Positions 49,735-61,100 of a stretch of DNA of 64,000 nucleotides are shown here, one piece after another. The notes under the pieces are model-generated. The model was not told the origin of the DNA. It ran no database searches and saw only the letters and a list, made by a program, of their open reading frames with translations. The stretch comes from Lucinisca nassula (taxonomy: Eukaryota > Mollusca > Bivalvia > Lucinida > Lucinidae). The translations under genes were made by a program, and so were the position numbers. The DNA lies in the NCBI GenBank assembly GCA_963580285.1, contig OY757017.1, positions 117,313,027 to 117,377,026 of the forward strand. Reading direction: 5' to 3'. Position 1 is the first letter of the stretch, and each line of letters opens with the position of its first letter.

Positions 49735-50430
49735 ACCAAATTACATGTGAAGCCGCCATGGGGTGGAAGAACAAACATATATTCTGAATGTCTGGGTCAC
49801 ATGACCAAAATGTCCACCATGCACATATATGGTAAAAGCCTTTGAAATCGCCCGTTCTCAGGAACCAATAGACCGATGACCTTGAAACTTGATATACAAT
49901 ATTGCGGACCCGGTCCCTTTCACATTTGTTCAAATGATGACATTTGGTTGACCTTGACATTTCTTACATCAAGGTCACATACGGTCACTTAGGGCTTTGT
50001 ATGGTAAAGACAGGATTTTCTGGTTCTGTTGCAGCTAATGACATCAGAGTTGATATTTGCAACTAGCTAAATGATCTTGGGGCCTTAAGATTACATATTA
50101 CTATTTTTTTTTCCAAAACTACTGTGCTAACTGATACCAAATTACATATACCACATCAGTGTGGTCGAGAAATTAAATTTTGTTTGAGGGATCTGTGTAT
50201 TTGTCACACCAATATATGGCCAAACGTGATTTTGAGTTCTGCATCTCAGGAAATACAAGACCTTGGTATGCAACATTTTGGACTTTAGACCTACTGAGAT
50301 TGTTCAAAGCTGACCGTACCGTACCGGCTCCAAAACCAATGGTTGATTTAAAAATAATTTGGCAGCAATGGTCCTTTGATTGGCCTTTACTAAACCATTT
50401 TGGTCGAGTAAAATAAATGACCACCAAAGA
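49735..50430 (-). repeat. Diverged relative of the 7.5-8.5 kb repeat
   Basis: GGGTCACATGACCAAAATGTCC, ACATATATGGTAAAAGCC, CCTTGAAACTTGATATACAA and GACCTTGACATTTC resemble the 310-bp repeat family on the opposite strand. Units are not clearly delimited. Confidence 0.45.
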
Positions 50431-51353
50431 TGGGATAATTTATGCCCACTTGAGCTCTGGTGAGCGTAGTTTCCCATGGGCTGCTTATTTGTAACTTTAT
50501 GTTCAGGGTAATTATTAAAAGTCGCGTAAGCTTGATGGTAAGCGTAAACCATATTTAATTGGCGTTGTCATGATACAGCAGTCACAGTTTTCTACTTTAC
50601 TGATTGCGCTTGTTTGGTTATCTTTTATTGCCTAGCTGCATTTTCCAGCATTCATAAACCCTTTATTCGATAAACAGTGGTAGTTTGGTATGAAGTTACC
50701 ATGACGGCAATTCCTCTGAAAGACAAAACTGTTCAGTGAATTTAACAACGCGACCCTATTTCAGTCTTTTTTCAAACGGTCCAGTATTTCATAATTGAAG
50801 AAAAGACATATTTTAATCAGTTTACACCTCTGAACAATCCAGCCTCCTTTTGACTGAAGGTCTGCGAATTTTGTCTGCAAACAAACACGAAACATTATAT
50901 AGTATTTGCATGGTAGAACGACGATTTTACATAAATGTTTTATAGGTTTGTTTTGGTTTTTACCATTGATTTGCTGTGTGAAAAGATACTCTTCTAAATT
51001 TAAATATCAGAATCTTATTCTCCAACAGCGGATTTGATATACTTCAGCTTATTTGCTGATTGAATGACTCTAGTTTTGGTTGATCTTTTGGCAAAAATGC
51101 GCAAATTGTGGTGACCACGTTACATGAAGATGCAGAAAAGGTCAGTCGAGGGTCTGTGTTGAACCCGATGTTCCCACCCTTCTTGACAAAAGTGTAGAAG
51201 AAGAAGCTTGGTTTAAATAGGAATCGTTGCATTTATTAAACATCGTCCCTGTTCAAAATATTTGACCTATAAGGTGTCAGCCTCAAGTAAGTTAAACTTT
51301 CATTCAGTTCCTTTCATAAGTATGAATGCATTTCCGCCAGAACTCCTGAAGAT
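50431..51353. other. Unassigned non-coding sequence
   Basis: No gene or repeat recognised. Confidence 0.5.
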
Positions 51354-51545
51354 GCCTGATGCTCTGTCTCTGGTAGGGCTAACCGGAGCCTAACTATGGG
51401 TTCCTTTGCTGCAGCATTCTAGCTATTCGAAGCTGTTGAGTCTTCGTCTTGTCTCGTCTCCTTATTCGTTTGATTTTATGTTCGCGGAGATGTTGCATTG
51501 ATGAGCTAGAATTCCATCATGCAAACTGAACAACTAATATAGGGA
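51354..51545 (+). mobile_element. Family R, 5' part only
   Basis: CCTGATGCTCTGTCTCTGG to TTCGCGGAGATGTTGCA to GCAAACTGAACAA matches the first ~200 bp of 37473-38084. The 3' part is absent. Confidence 0.6.
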
Positions 51546-51548
51546 TCA

Positions 51549-51677
51549 ACCATTGTTTTTCATGCATTAACATTCGCCGGGTCCCGAGGAAGTTGTTTGA
51601 GCATGAGGCCGCCAGGCCGAATGTTCAAATATCTTCCGAGGGATCCGGCAAATGTTAATGCAATGAAATAACCATGG
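51549..51677. mobile_element. Short inverted-repeat MITE
   Basis: AACCATTGTTTTTCATGCATTAACATT...CCGGG on the left matches the inverse of CCGGCAAATGTTAATGCAATG...ACCATGG on the right, with arms of ~45 bp. 129 bp in total. Confidence 0.65.
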
Positions 51678-51758
51678 GTGATCGCTGTTCTTGCATAACT
51701 TACGAATCCGACCGCAAATTTTGACGAAAACGCCCAAAAGCTCCATATAAATTCCAAA

Positions 51759-52150
51759 TAAATATGTTCTATAAAAGGGTTATCCTTTGGAAGCAAGGAA
51801 TACACCACAGAACTGGAAAATATGGAGTGTATATGTTTTCTGGGCCAGACTAGCTAGTTTCGGCCAATTAGGCCTCATCAGTGACCCTCAGATATTTTCA
51901 AAATTCCACAATGGAATCAATGATCCCAAAGGACAAGAAAATATAATCTACACTATGATGTAGGGCAGGGAGACGTTTTACCGCCGCCACACTCCCAACC
52001 ACCAGCTGTAGTGAAGTTAAATATGTTCTATAAAAGGGTTATCCTTTGGAAGCAAGGAATACACCACAGAACTGGAAAATATGGATTGTATATGTTTTCT
52101 GGGCCAGACTAGCTAGTTTCGGCCAATTAGGCCTCATCAGTGACCCTCAA
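51759..52150 (+). repeat. 260-bp repeat array, 1.5 units
   Basis: First unit 51759-52017 and a second starting at 52018 that breaks off after CATCAGTGACCCTCA. It is nearly identical to the 47.5-kb units, which suggests recent spread or exchange. Confidence 0.88.
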
Positions 52151-52510
52151 ATGCGACAGGAAAACCAAAATTGCGGCCATTACAGAATGTTGTTTTCAAT
52201 GACGTTGTCATGCAGTATCCCTCTGACGTCATCAAGGAACCCTAAAACGCTACGTTCAGGGCGATAACGTTACGTCGCTCAACGTAACGTAAACAAAGCA
52301 AGGCCCGTCTTGCGATATCAAAAGCTCAAAATCCATGTTCAAACGGCACGCGAAATTCATGATTTGAACATGGTTTTTGCTGTTTGAGCACGGCTTTCGT
52401 TCCATTTGACAATAGCTTCAAACAGTCATGCGCATAGGTATTTATGCAAGAATGGGTTTTAACCAAGACAACCAAGGGTGAGGATTGAGGCCACCTTAAA
52501 TCAATTAAAG
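52151..52510. other. Unassigned sequence with weak hairpin
   Basis: CCATGTTCAAACGGC (~52332) and GATTTGAACATGG (~52360) form a short hairpin. Otherwise nothing is recognised. Confidence 0.45.
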
Positions 52511-52760
52511 TGTCCATCCCAAAGCCCAACACTTGTAAAACTTCTTACTGACCTCATTCCAAGGCGATCCTTCTGCTTAGGTTTCTTATTTTTATAGTTG
52601 GTCTTTAAGATGTATGTATTGCTTATGCCTTTTTGTATTGTGGATAGCTGTTTGGCCATGTGGGGAGATAACTGTCCTTCTGACTTTCCATTCGTGACGT
52701 TTTCATTTTGGTGTTTTAAATGGGAGGTGCGAGGTATTTTGTATAGGTTCCTGATCATTG
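52511..52760 (+). mobile_element. Family R, 3' part
   Basis: TACTGACCTCATTCCAAGGCG, GGATAGCTGTTTGGCCATGTGG, CCTTCTGACTTTCC and TAGGTTCCTGATCATTGCC follow the R consensus. Confidence 0.65.
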
Positions 52761-52784
52761 CCTACACTCTGTTTGTCAAATCAT

Positions 52785-53120
52785 TATAACTCCTGATGGC
52801 TTGGCATAGAAGGCCCTTTTGGCAAATCTGTATGGGAGAATTGGGGTGGTTGGGTGAGGCAAAGGTGACGTTTACCTTGCGTCAATAGGGCGTCCAATTG
52901 ATATTGGCTTACAGCTGGACAAGACCTGCTGTTCTTGCAGCAGGTAATGGTAGAGGGGGAAAACTGTTATTTCTTCTGTTTCTGCACTTATATTTTTATT
53001 CTTCTTCCTCTTCTGTCCCTCACTTTAATCTGCTTTACTATCGCTTCTATCGCTTTTCTCTGGGCGAGGACACAAACTGACCAACAAGGGTGGACGTGCC
53101 TTTAAACCCAAAACAATCAA
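52785..53120 (+). mobile_element. SINE-Q copy
   Basis: TAACTCCTGATGGCTTGG... GGTTGGGTGAGGCAAAGGTGACG ... GCAGCAGGTAATGGTAGAGGGG ... GGACGTGCCTTTAAACCCAAAACAA. Same body as 22191-22455 with a longer 5' end; the 3' end again has a TTAAACCC..AA signature. Confidence 0.65.
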
Positions 53121-53185
53121 TATATGGGACAAATATCAGTAAAAGGAAGTAGTAATAATGTAGACGAAGAACAGGTTAATCAGTG

Positions 53186-53447
53186 CATCACGTGAACAAG
53201 TCCGTGTAATGAAGACCCCTAAACCCATCTTTATATAGAGAAAACTGGGGTAAATATTATTTTTCTTATTTCTGTTCCAAGACATAGGTTATGGGTACTC
53301 GTTAGAACCGCCTGAGGCGGTAATAACGAGCGCCCTCAACGTATGTTTTGAGCATTTATAACAAGCATGTCAAGGATTTTCATCAGAAAGTAGCCATTTT
53401 GGAGATGTGAAAAACGCACTATGTCGCACGGGTGAGTTATTGTAATG
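53186..53447 (+). mobile_element. CHE copy joining two end types
   Basis: The left end CATCACGTGAACAAGTCCG is of one type and the right end GGGTGAGTTATTGTAATG of the ACACACCC type. The core (GTTAGAACCGCCTGAGGCGGTAATAACG) is short. The hybrid ends show modular exchange between subfamilies. Confidence 0.75.
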
Positions 53448-54769
53448 TGTGACAAGAGACACAGGATAATTAAGAGCTAATGGCGAATAAAGGGACAAGG
53501 TTATCAAAGGCAATGAAAAAGTAGAAAGTAATATGCACGTTTACAGGTTATATCACTACTCTGAGAAAAGGGAAGAAGGAAGAATGTTTAAGGGGTGGCT
53601 TTACATTACATTAAAGCTCGGTTACTATTTATTTTTAATCGTGTGACTTACCAGAAAATAAGGTACCCAGTGAGATTTCAATAGAGACCTTGTAGTGGCC
53701 AGTAACATTTACGTGTTTAAAATATAATAATATCGATGTTAGTTTGGGAGCCTTCAGCACAAACTGGAAACTTTGGATAATGAAGCTTGAAATATACAAT
53801 GTATTTATTAAATGTTGATAGATGTAAGTCACCAGTTTAGAGAAGCACTTGATAGTTCATCGCTGACAAATATGCTTGGTGATGTATATTCACCTCACTA
53901 AATAAGAACCAGAAGGAAATGGCCATCGGTAAATTTTCAAAACTATATCTGTTGGCCCCTGTTATGATACATCTGTGACCAGCCAGTAAAATAATTTATT
54001 TTATGTATGTTTTAATATGGATTTTTATCACGATCTGGGACTCAGCAGGAAAAACAAGCAAACGGGTCCATAGGTATCCGAGTCCCTTGTTCATGCCCAG
54101 ATTGACACAGAGTCATCAAGTTTCACATGCATGTGCAAAAATAACCGTCCTGCATACTGACGAAAAAGAAATTCTTTCAAAATATACTAAAAATCCTTTA
54201 GCGCAAAAATAGTGTAAAATTGACTAAATTTCTGGGGGTAAAATTCCAGTGGTCAAAATTTATGGTAACACCGGATGTAGTTACGTCATATCATGACTTT
54301 TGGTATCTTCGAGTGTTGACAAATATTTTGGCTGATGCAATAAATCAACATTCAGTTGTAAGCGCAAGCTACAGATAACTAAATTTAATCTAACTATACC
54401 ATTCGCATGGGGGTGGTTGTAAACTCATAGAATTTTCAACGCCTTTTCCCCATCGTATTTGCTAAATAATCACATGTCATATAGATTATGCTTCTATCTC
54501 AATGAACCCCACAAACAAAGCGTGAGAATTGTGGGTGCGTTAATTTTTTCGAAATCTGGTCTCAAATCCCGGACTAGTAATATAGCGGCATTTTATTGTA
54601 TCTACGATCTCGTTAAACGGCGGCTTTTCCCGTCACGCTTGTCCATGGTTGATTTGTTGCAAAATAAATCGCAGTACCGTTCCTACAGATGAGCTGAGTT
54701 AGAAAGAAAACTTCCTGATAATTTCCGAATTTATCAATTCGTTTTTCTAAAATTTTAAAGTCAGAGAGA
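53448..54769. other. Unassigned non-coding sequence
   Basis: No gene or repeat recognised over 1.3 kb. Confidence 0.5.
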
Positions 54770-55018
54770 CTTCGTTTCACTGACCGTTCCAAGGCGGTAC
54801 TTCTGTCGTGGTTTATTTTGTAATGGTTTGTCTTTGAGTGTGTTTATCGCTTTGGATAACCAAGTGGCCATTTTGTGGGAAAGTAACTGTCCTTTTGGCT
54901 TTCCGCTATTGATGTTTCCATTAAGGTCTAGTTGTTTCATGTTTGTGTTTCTTTCCATTGGCGTTTCTGATGGGAGCTGTGGGTTAATTGCATGATTCTC
55001 GATCATCGATTTCACTTC
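54770..55018 (+). mobile_element. Family R, 3' part
   Basis: CACTGACCGTTCCAAGGCGG, GGATAACCAAGTGGCCATTTTG, CCTTTTGGCTTTCCGC, GATGGGAGCTGTGGG and the 3' end TTTCACTTCTATTTTG. Confidence 0.75.
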
Positions 55019-55419
55019 TATTTTGTCCTACGAATAGACTGTTTTGAAATTCCAGTCTTTCTAGCTCATCAGAGCCGAAGGATCCGGGGGAGCTTACAAG
55101 ATAGGCAGTTGCCCGTCGTCGTTGTCGTCGTCGTTTGACGTCAACACTTTCAAACGACTTTTCCTCTAAAGCCTCTGGGTCGATTGAGCCCAAATTTTAT
55201 CTGTAGCATCCTTGGGTTGGGGGCTTGAAGTTGGTGTTTTTTTAATGAGAATTGGCTCATTAGTTTGGTTGCTGTGGCAACTTAGAGTTTCCATAGACTT
55301 ACAATTGGGAAAATAGATAAATGGCATTTACTACTAAACGTTTGCTGATATATGACATTTATTTATGGAAATGTTTTCTGATTGAACTTCTTTAAGCCAA
55401 ATGCTTTTATGCCATCAAA
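55019..55419. repeat. Interspersed repeat next to family R
   Basis: GAGCCGAAGGATCCGGGGGAGC followed by a GTCGTC-rich tract recurs in shortened form at 62830-62885, also next to a family R copy. The rest is unassigned. Confidence 0.5.
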
Positions 55420-56640
55420 AGGGTCCATACCACACCCCATCCACTTTATAAAAGGCCATATATCTCAAAGCCATTCAGATCCCCACCCCTAAACCAGATT
55501 TATTCTTTTTCCTTGTGATAAGACGCATTCAGTGGCACCAACCTGGGATTCCCCTCGGTGCGCTGGGGCCATGCCCCATCCCACCCATTTTGTAAAAAGT
55601 CCAATATCTCAGGAACCTTTCAGATACCCACCCCTAAACCATATATATTATTTTTCCTTATGATAACACACATTCAGTGATACCAAGTTAGGGTTCTCCT
55701 GTGATGCGTACGAGCCATGCCCCTACCCTTCATATCACGAAAGGCCAAATATATGAGAAACTGTTCAGAGCCCCACAACTAAACGATACATGGTTTAGGT
55801 GTTGGGCTCTGAACAGTTTCACCAACCTGGGATTCCCCTCGGTGCCCTCGGTTTTCCTTATGTTCAGTGACACCAATCTGGGAGTCTGGCGGGTTGCCCA
55901 GGGTCATTCCCCACCCCTCCACTTCATAAAAAGCCGTATGTCTCAGAAAACGTTCAGATCCCCCACACTAAACCATATATATTCTTGTTCCTTATGACAA
56001 GACACATTCACAGACACATACTTAATGTGTCTAATACCTACACTTCATAAAAGGCCAAATATCTGAGAAACTGTTCAGTGCACCACCCTAAACCGATATA
56101 TTCATGGTCCTTATGATAAGACACATTCAGTGACACCATCATTGGAGTGCCCCGGGTCATGTCCCAGCCCTCAACTTCTTAAAAAGCCAATTATCTCAGA
56201 AGCCGTTCAGATCCCCATCCGTAAATCATATATATTCTTGTTCCTTATGATAAGACTCAATCGGTCACACCAACTTGGGGGTCTCTTTGTGCTGGGACAA
56301 TGTGCTGGGACCATGCCCTGGCCCAACACTTCATAAGAAGCCATATATTTCAGAAACCTTTTCAGATCCCCAACGTATAATCATATAATTATATTCTTGT
56401 TCCTTATGGTTAGACACATTCAATCACACTAATTTTGGAGGGTCCATAGGGGCCTATCCTCTCCCCTCCACTTCATTAAAGAGCCTCATATATCCAAACT
56501 GTTCCGATCCCCACCCCTAAACTATATATATTCTTGGTCCTCATGATAAGACCCATTCAGTGACAATAATCTAGGGTTTTCCTGGGATCTACTGGGGCAC
56601 GGGCCCCATCCACTGCTTAAAATGCCTTATATCTAAGGAG
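55420..56640 (+). repeat. Minisatellite, about eight diverged units
   Basis: Units of ~140-190 bp share CCATGCCC..CCC, AAAGGCC..ATATCTCAGAAAC, TTCAGATCCCCACCCCTAAACC, ATATATTCTTGTTCCTTATGA and AGACACATTCAGTGACACCA (landmarks near 55527, 55671, 55863, 56127, 56411, 56556). One unit contains an inverted piece: GAAACTGTTCAGAGCCC at 55757-55773 and its reverse complement at 55804-55820. Confidence 0.8.
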
Positions 56641-56807
56641 AGACCACATAGGATGCTCATTTTGGGTATGAGGGGTTTTGGGGGAGACTTTATAATCGGT
56701 AGAATAAAATTATATCATGTTAGAATATATGGTTGCCAGTGGGCTGTGCCCACCTGAGCTCTTATGAGCATAGTGACCCATGTGCCTCTTGTTTATTCAT
56801 AATCATA
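56641..56807. other. Unassigned non-coding sequence
   Basis: Nothing recognised. Confidence 0.5.
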
Positions 56808-56915
56808 GGGTCTGTTGTTTCATGTTTGTGTTTCTTTCCCATTGGTGTCTCTGATGGGAGCTGTGGGTTAATTGTATCTATTCCTGATCATTGCATTCAC
56901 TTCTATTTTTTAATG
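56808..56915 (+). mobile_element. Family R, last ~110 bp
   Basis: AGGGTCTGTTGTTTCATG, TTTGTGTTTCTTTCCC, GATGGGAGCTGTGGGTTAATTG and CACTTCTATTTTT. Strongly 5'-truncated with the same 3' end. Confidence 0.7.
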
Positions 56916-57494
56916 TTACAAAATAAAAACGGGTTTGATTAGACGTTTAGAGCAAATATTTCTTTGATAACGCCGTTGGATATAAGGAAACCTAGAACGA
57001 GACAATGGCAAACAACACATGTTAAGACTAGACGCCAACGAACTCGTCAGCTCAGCAGGGTCTTCATTGTTTGAAAATTAATTCAGCTATTTTCTAGATC
57101 GATTTCTAAACCTGTCAATCTGACATCCATAACGTTTGCATTGGTCACCGGCATATGCATAATTTGGACAAGTAGTTAAACCGATGCACCTGGCACAACG
57201 ACATGTAGCAGTTTCGGTAGACTGGTGTGAGTCAATTGCATAATGGAAACGAATACTTGAATAAATCAATGGAAACAACATATTCTGTATTCTAATACAG
57301 AACATTCTCCAGATAAAGCAAACTTAAAAGACGAAGTTATATGTAACTATTTTCAATGGACAATGTTATATATTTAAATTAAAGTAATTCAGCCAGGTTT
57401 ATCACTAGAATCTCAGGTCATACCTACAATCTACGGGATTATATCGTCGCTGTGGAGTCAAAACCTCGTATCTCCAATCTTCGGTAAAAATGAC
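56916..57494. other. Mostly unassigned; decayed snap-back at ~57005-57075
   Basis: GGCAAACAACACATGTTAAGAC..AGACGCC and CAGGGTCTTCATTGTTTG are eroded snap-back arms. No gene is supported; a Cys-containing frame on the minus strand (57087-57305) has no recognisable domain. Confidence 0.45.
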
Positions 57495-57742
57495 GTTTTG
57501 GTTCTGTCGTGGTTTATTTTTGTTATGGCTTGTTTTTGATTGTGTGTATCAATTATATTATTTTGCTTTGGATAGCCAATTGGCCATTTTGTGGGAAAGT
57601 ATCTGTCCTTTTGGCTTTCCGCTGGTGATGTTTCCATTAGGGTCAAGTTGTTTCATATTTGTGTTTCTTTCCCTTGGTGTCCCTGATGGGAGCTGTCGGT
57701 TAATTGTGTCGATTCTTGATCATTGCCCTCACTTCTATTTTG
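57495..57742 (+). mobile_element. Family R, 3' part
   Basis: GTTCTGTCGTGGTTTATTTTTG, GGATAGCCAATTGGCC, CCTTTTGGCTTTCCGC and the end CTCACTTCTATTTTG. Confidence 0.75.
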
Positions 57743-58614
57743 ATACCATATAATGTTTGAACCATAGACACATCTTGTCCAAAAAAGTCGTATCACTAAG
57801 CCAATGTTTTTTTTTTTTTTCATTTTACGACAGTAAACCGTATCTCAGCATATTCTTGATTAATGTCAAACTTAAATGTCAAAACCACGTACCTCAAGCT
57901 TGGTGTGGTCAGACAAAAGTTGAAAAAATTTTTGCCGGCACGCAATTCCGTATTTTATAGTAGTAAAATAAAGTAAAGACCAACTAAAATAAGTTAAAAC
58001 AGATCTAAATAATATAGTAAACAAAAGGTGTAAAAAGGACATTACCCATGCATTGTATGGTGAAATAATCGACACAAACACGTATCGTCATAACAATCCG
58101 AAATCTGGGTCTCTGAAACACAACATAAGCAACATTTATACGTGTATTGACTATTGAAGTGGTATTTATAATTCCCCTGTGCTGGAAGCAATTTTTGAAT
58201 GGAGTCCAAAAATTGAAAGAAAATGATTTTTTTTTAAGTAAGAAAGTCCTCTTCATGAAAAGTTAAAAATCAGAGGTAGGCGGGTTTGCCTCCGCAGCGA
58301 CGATATCTTTGAAACAGATAAAACATATACACAGCCATATTTGTTTGAAAGAGTAGCTTATAGCAAACTTAGTTGCTTCCAAAGCTATGTGATATTATTT
58401 GGTTAAATACGATAACCCAAATAATAAATTATTTTTAATGCTGAATGTTGATGAAAATAACAGCTAACTACATTTTAATTACCATCTCCTAAAACGCCTG
58501 ATAGACAATGCAGGGGTGCATTATATTCAGAATTAATTAGTTATGCTTATTTGTAGCATAAAATGTTGCGCGTGCTTAAACGACACTTCCAATAAATTTC
58601 AATAAAGAATACTA
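57743..58614. other. Unassigned AT-rich sequence
   Basis: No gene or repeat recognised. Confidence 0.5.
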
Positions 58615-58680
58615 ATTAAAAGTGACGGCAATGATCAGGAACCGAAAGAACCAACCCACACCTGTCATCTGTCAGGTAGC
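58615..58680 (-). mobile_element. Family R fragment
   Basis: AAAGTGACGGCAATGATCAGGAACC is the inverted R 3' end; it breaks off within ~60 bp. Confidence 0.45.
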
Positions 58681-59496
58681 TCGCAGCCTTAAACGTGAAG
58701 TGGTGATTTAAACGCGTTAAGGGAAAGTGTATTAACTAAGTTTTCCGGGAGGGAGCACCATTTGTCAATGACACGAATTGAGATTTTTTTCTGGTATTTA
58801 GTCTTACCCTAGGTTTAAAAAGTTTTATTGAATGTCCCCTTATTGAGGTGTAGGTAGCCGGTTTGAATTGTTTTTCGTTTTTTAATTTTGTCTGTGTCAT
58901 GTAATATTTTAGCCAGATCTCCAAACCATTCATAATGGAAGCAATCAAATACCTCGTTTGTAAAAATAAAATCTTTAAAACGGCATCAGTGTTTTTTAAG
59001 GTTGTCTTTTTCTTTTAATAATTGTACACTTTTGATATCATCAGAGCAACAGATTTCTAGGTATAACCTTGTTTCCCCGCGCGTACAATTTTGAGTAGAA
59101 ATACGACAATAACATCATAGCCCTACTTTCTGTTGCTCTCAAAACTATTGAGCATCCACTTAAACTGATAACAATAACTGCAATAACAGATGTGCTGCAT
59201 TTTCATTTTAACTGTAATAACAAGTGCTGAAAACTCAAGGGCGAAGCTATTTTACCATTGTTACATTAGAGCACTCCATGTGTTTTCTTTCAAGCATCTT
59301 CAAATTGTTTACTTCTACAATGGATATGTGCCAGAGTGTGCGTTTAATTTGGCAGCGTTCTGTTTCGCGAAAAATGGAAATAGAATTGCATCTGATACTG
59401 TTTCAAAATGTTATTTTACATCCGCTGATACGAATTTTAAACTGGTGCGCAGCATAGTGTTTTTGTGATTCAGCAGTAACAAGAGCTTATGAAAAA
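58681..59496. other. Unassigned non-coding sequence
   Basis: Overlapping short frames at 59190-59468 have no protein signature. Confidence 0.5.
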
Positions 59497-59860
59497 ATAG
59501 AAGCGAAGGCAAGGCTAAGGAATCGATACAATTAAACAACAGCCCTCCCCAGGGACACCAACGGGAAAGCATTACTTGCCTGCAATAGGGAAAAGCCAAA
59601 CGAACATCCACCTTCCCACAAAAAAAGGCCAAGATGCTGTCCAAAACAAAGCTATTAGCGATACACACTCAAACACAAACCATAACAAAATAAACAAATA
59701 AATAACAGGACAGAAGAACCGCCTTGGAACGTTTAGTGAAACGAATTGGGGTGGGGAGGGGGTGGGGCTTAAATTGATTTACGCGGTCGCAATCCTCGCC
59801 CTAACTTCCGTCGCGATTTAGACAAATAGTTTGTTCAGTCCGCATGAAGGCTTCCAAGCT
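59497..59860 (-). mobile_element. Family R, long inverted copy
   Basis: From ATAGAAGCGAAGGCAAGG through CATAACAAAATAAAC, GAACCGCCTTGGAACG, TAAATTGATTTACGCGG to GTTCAGTCCGCATGAAGGC. It lacks only the most 5' part. Confidence 0.75.
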
Positions 59861-60119
59861 CAATAAGTCTCATCGGTTACTATTATTAATCAAGTGATTT
59901 TGTATTGGCCCAGTTACAGTTCCGGGTTGAGCTGTATTAGTCTACGGACAAATCGAGGAACAGTAATTGAGCTTATACGAAATCGTTTTATCAATGTTAT
60001 TTTTATTATTACGTTTTACATTTTTAGAACAGGAATTGTTGTAGCCCCACTCTCAAAACTAGATTTGCATTGCCCTTCCGTCATTCCATTCTTACTTCCG
60101 CCCGACCATAACTCTTGGA
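59861..60119. other. Unassigned non-coding sequence
   Basis: Nothing recognised. Confidence 0.5.
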
Positions 60120-60392
60120 GTTAAATCCCTTGGTATGTTTTATAATTTGGCACAAATGAAACATGCGCATGTCTTACATTTTAATGAAAAGATTTCGCTA
60201 TAGATCTCTTAGGAGCTATGAAATTTGTAAACGTGAAACTGGTGACACATATGGACAGTGGGCTGATAGATGGTGTAAACCAGAACCAGGGCCAAGGGCG
60301 TCTAACTTCTGGAGATACACATCTTGATAGCTTTTACAGTTCGCCATTGATGAACATATTCCGTCACAGTTTTCTAGTTATAAGTTGAAAAT

Positions 60393-60615
60393 AGAAGTGA
60401 ATGCAATAATCAGGAATCGATACAATTTACAGAGACACCAAATAGAAAGAAGCGCAATCATGAAACAACAAGACCCTAATGGAAACATCAATAGCGGAAA
60501 GCCAAAAGGAAGTTACTTTCCCACAAAACGGCCAATTTGCTATCCAAAACAAAATATTATAAGCGATACAAACACTCAATGATAAACCATAACAACAATA
60601 AACCGCGACAGAAGG
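60393..60615 (-). mobile_element. Family R, inverted copy
   Basis: AAATAGAAGTGAATGCAATAATC, CCCTAATGGAAACATCAATAGCGG, CCACAAAACGGCCAATTTGC and AATAAACCGCGACAGAAGG. Confidence 0.75.
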
Positions 60616-61052
60616 TTGACGCGTGCACAATGGGTTGATGTATTATGTACACCGAAATCAGTGTTAAGGGCTTACAACTCTTGGAGTTAATGCTCTTGAT
60701 AGGTATAACAATTTGCCAAAAATAAAAAGAAAATCCGTAGTTTTACAGTTTACCATTAAAAACGGTTTCGTTTCAGTTTTCTCAGAAAATTTGAAAGCTG
60801 TATAGTTGAAACTTGATACACGCATGGACAGTAGAATGGTGTATCATGTGTACAAAAATCAGGGTTAATGGCCTTTAACCGTTGGAGTCACACCCCTTTG
60901 TGAGACGTACACTATATCACAAAGGTAAAACAATTTCTCACGAAATGTAAGGGTATTAGTTGAAAACAGGTACACACATGGTGGATACATTGCAGTGGCT
61001 GAGGTAAATAGAGATATCTTGCTAGGTTTTACAATTTGCCATTAAATAGAGG

Positions 61053-61100
61053 ATCTTACACTCGTGGTCATTTCATATGAAATGACCACGAGTGTAAGAT
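61053..61100. repeat. Perfect 48-bp palindrome
   Basis: The sequence from ATCTTACACTCGTGG to CCACGAGTGTAAGAT is its own reverse complement with no spacer, centred on CATATG. A shortened relative (CATTTCATATGAAATGACCAC) lies at 4406-4426. Confidence 0.95.

Noticed and set aside
57087..57305. Cysteine-containing small protein on the minus strand (CRCARCIGLTTCPNYAY)
   Set aside because: No signal peptide, irregular Cys spacing, no similarity that I recognise, and an eroded repeat nearby.
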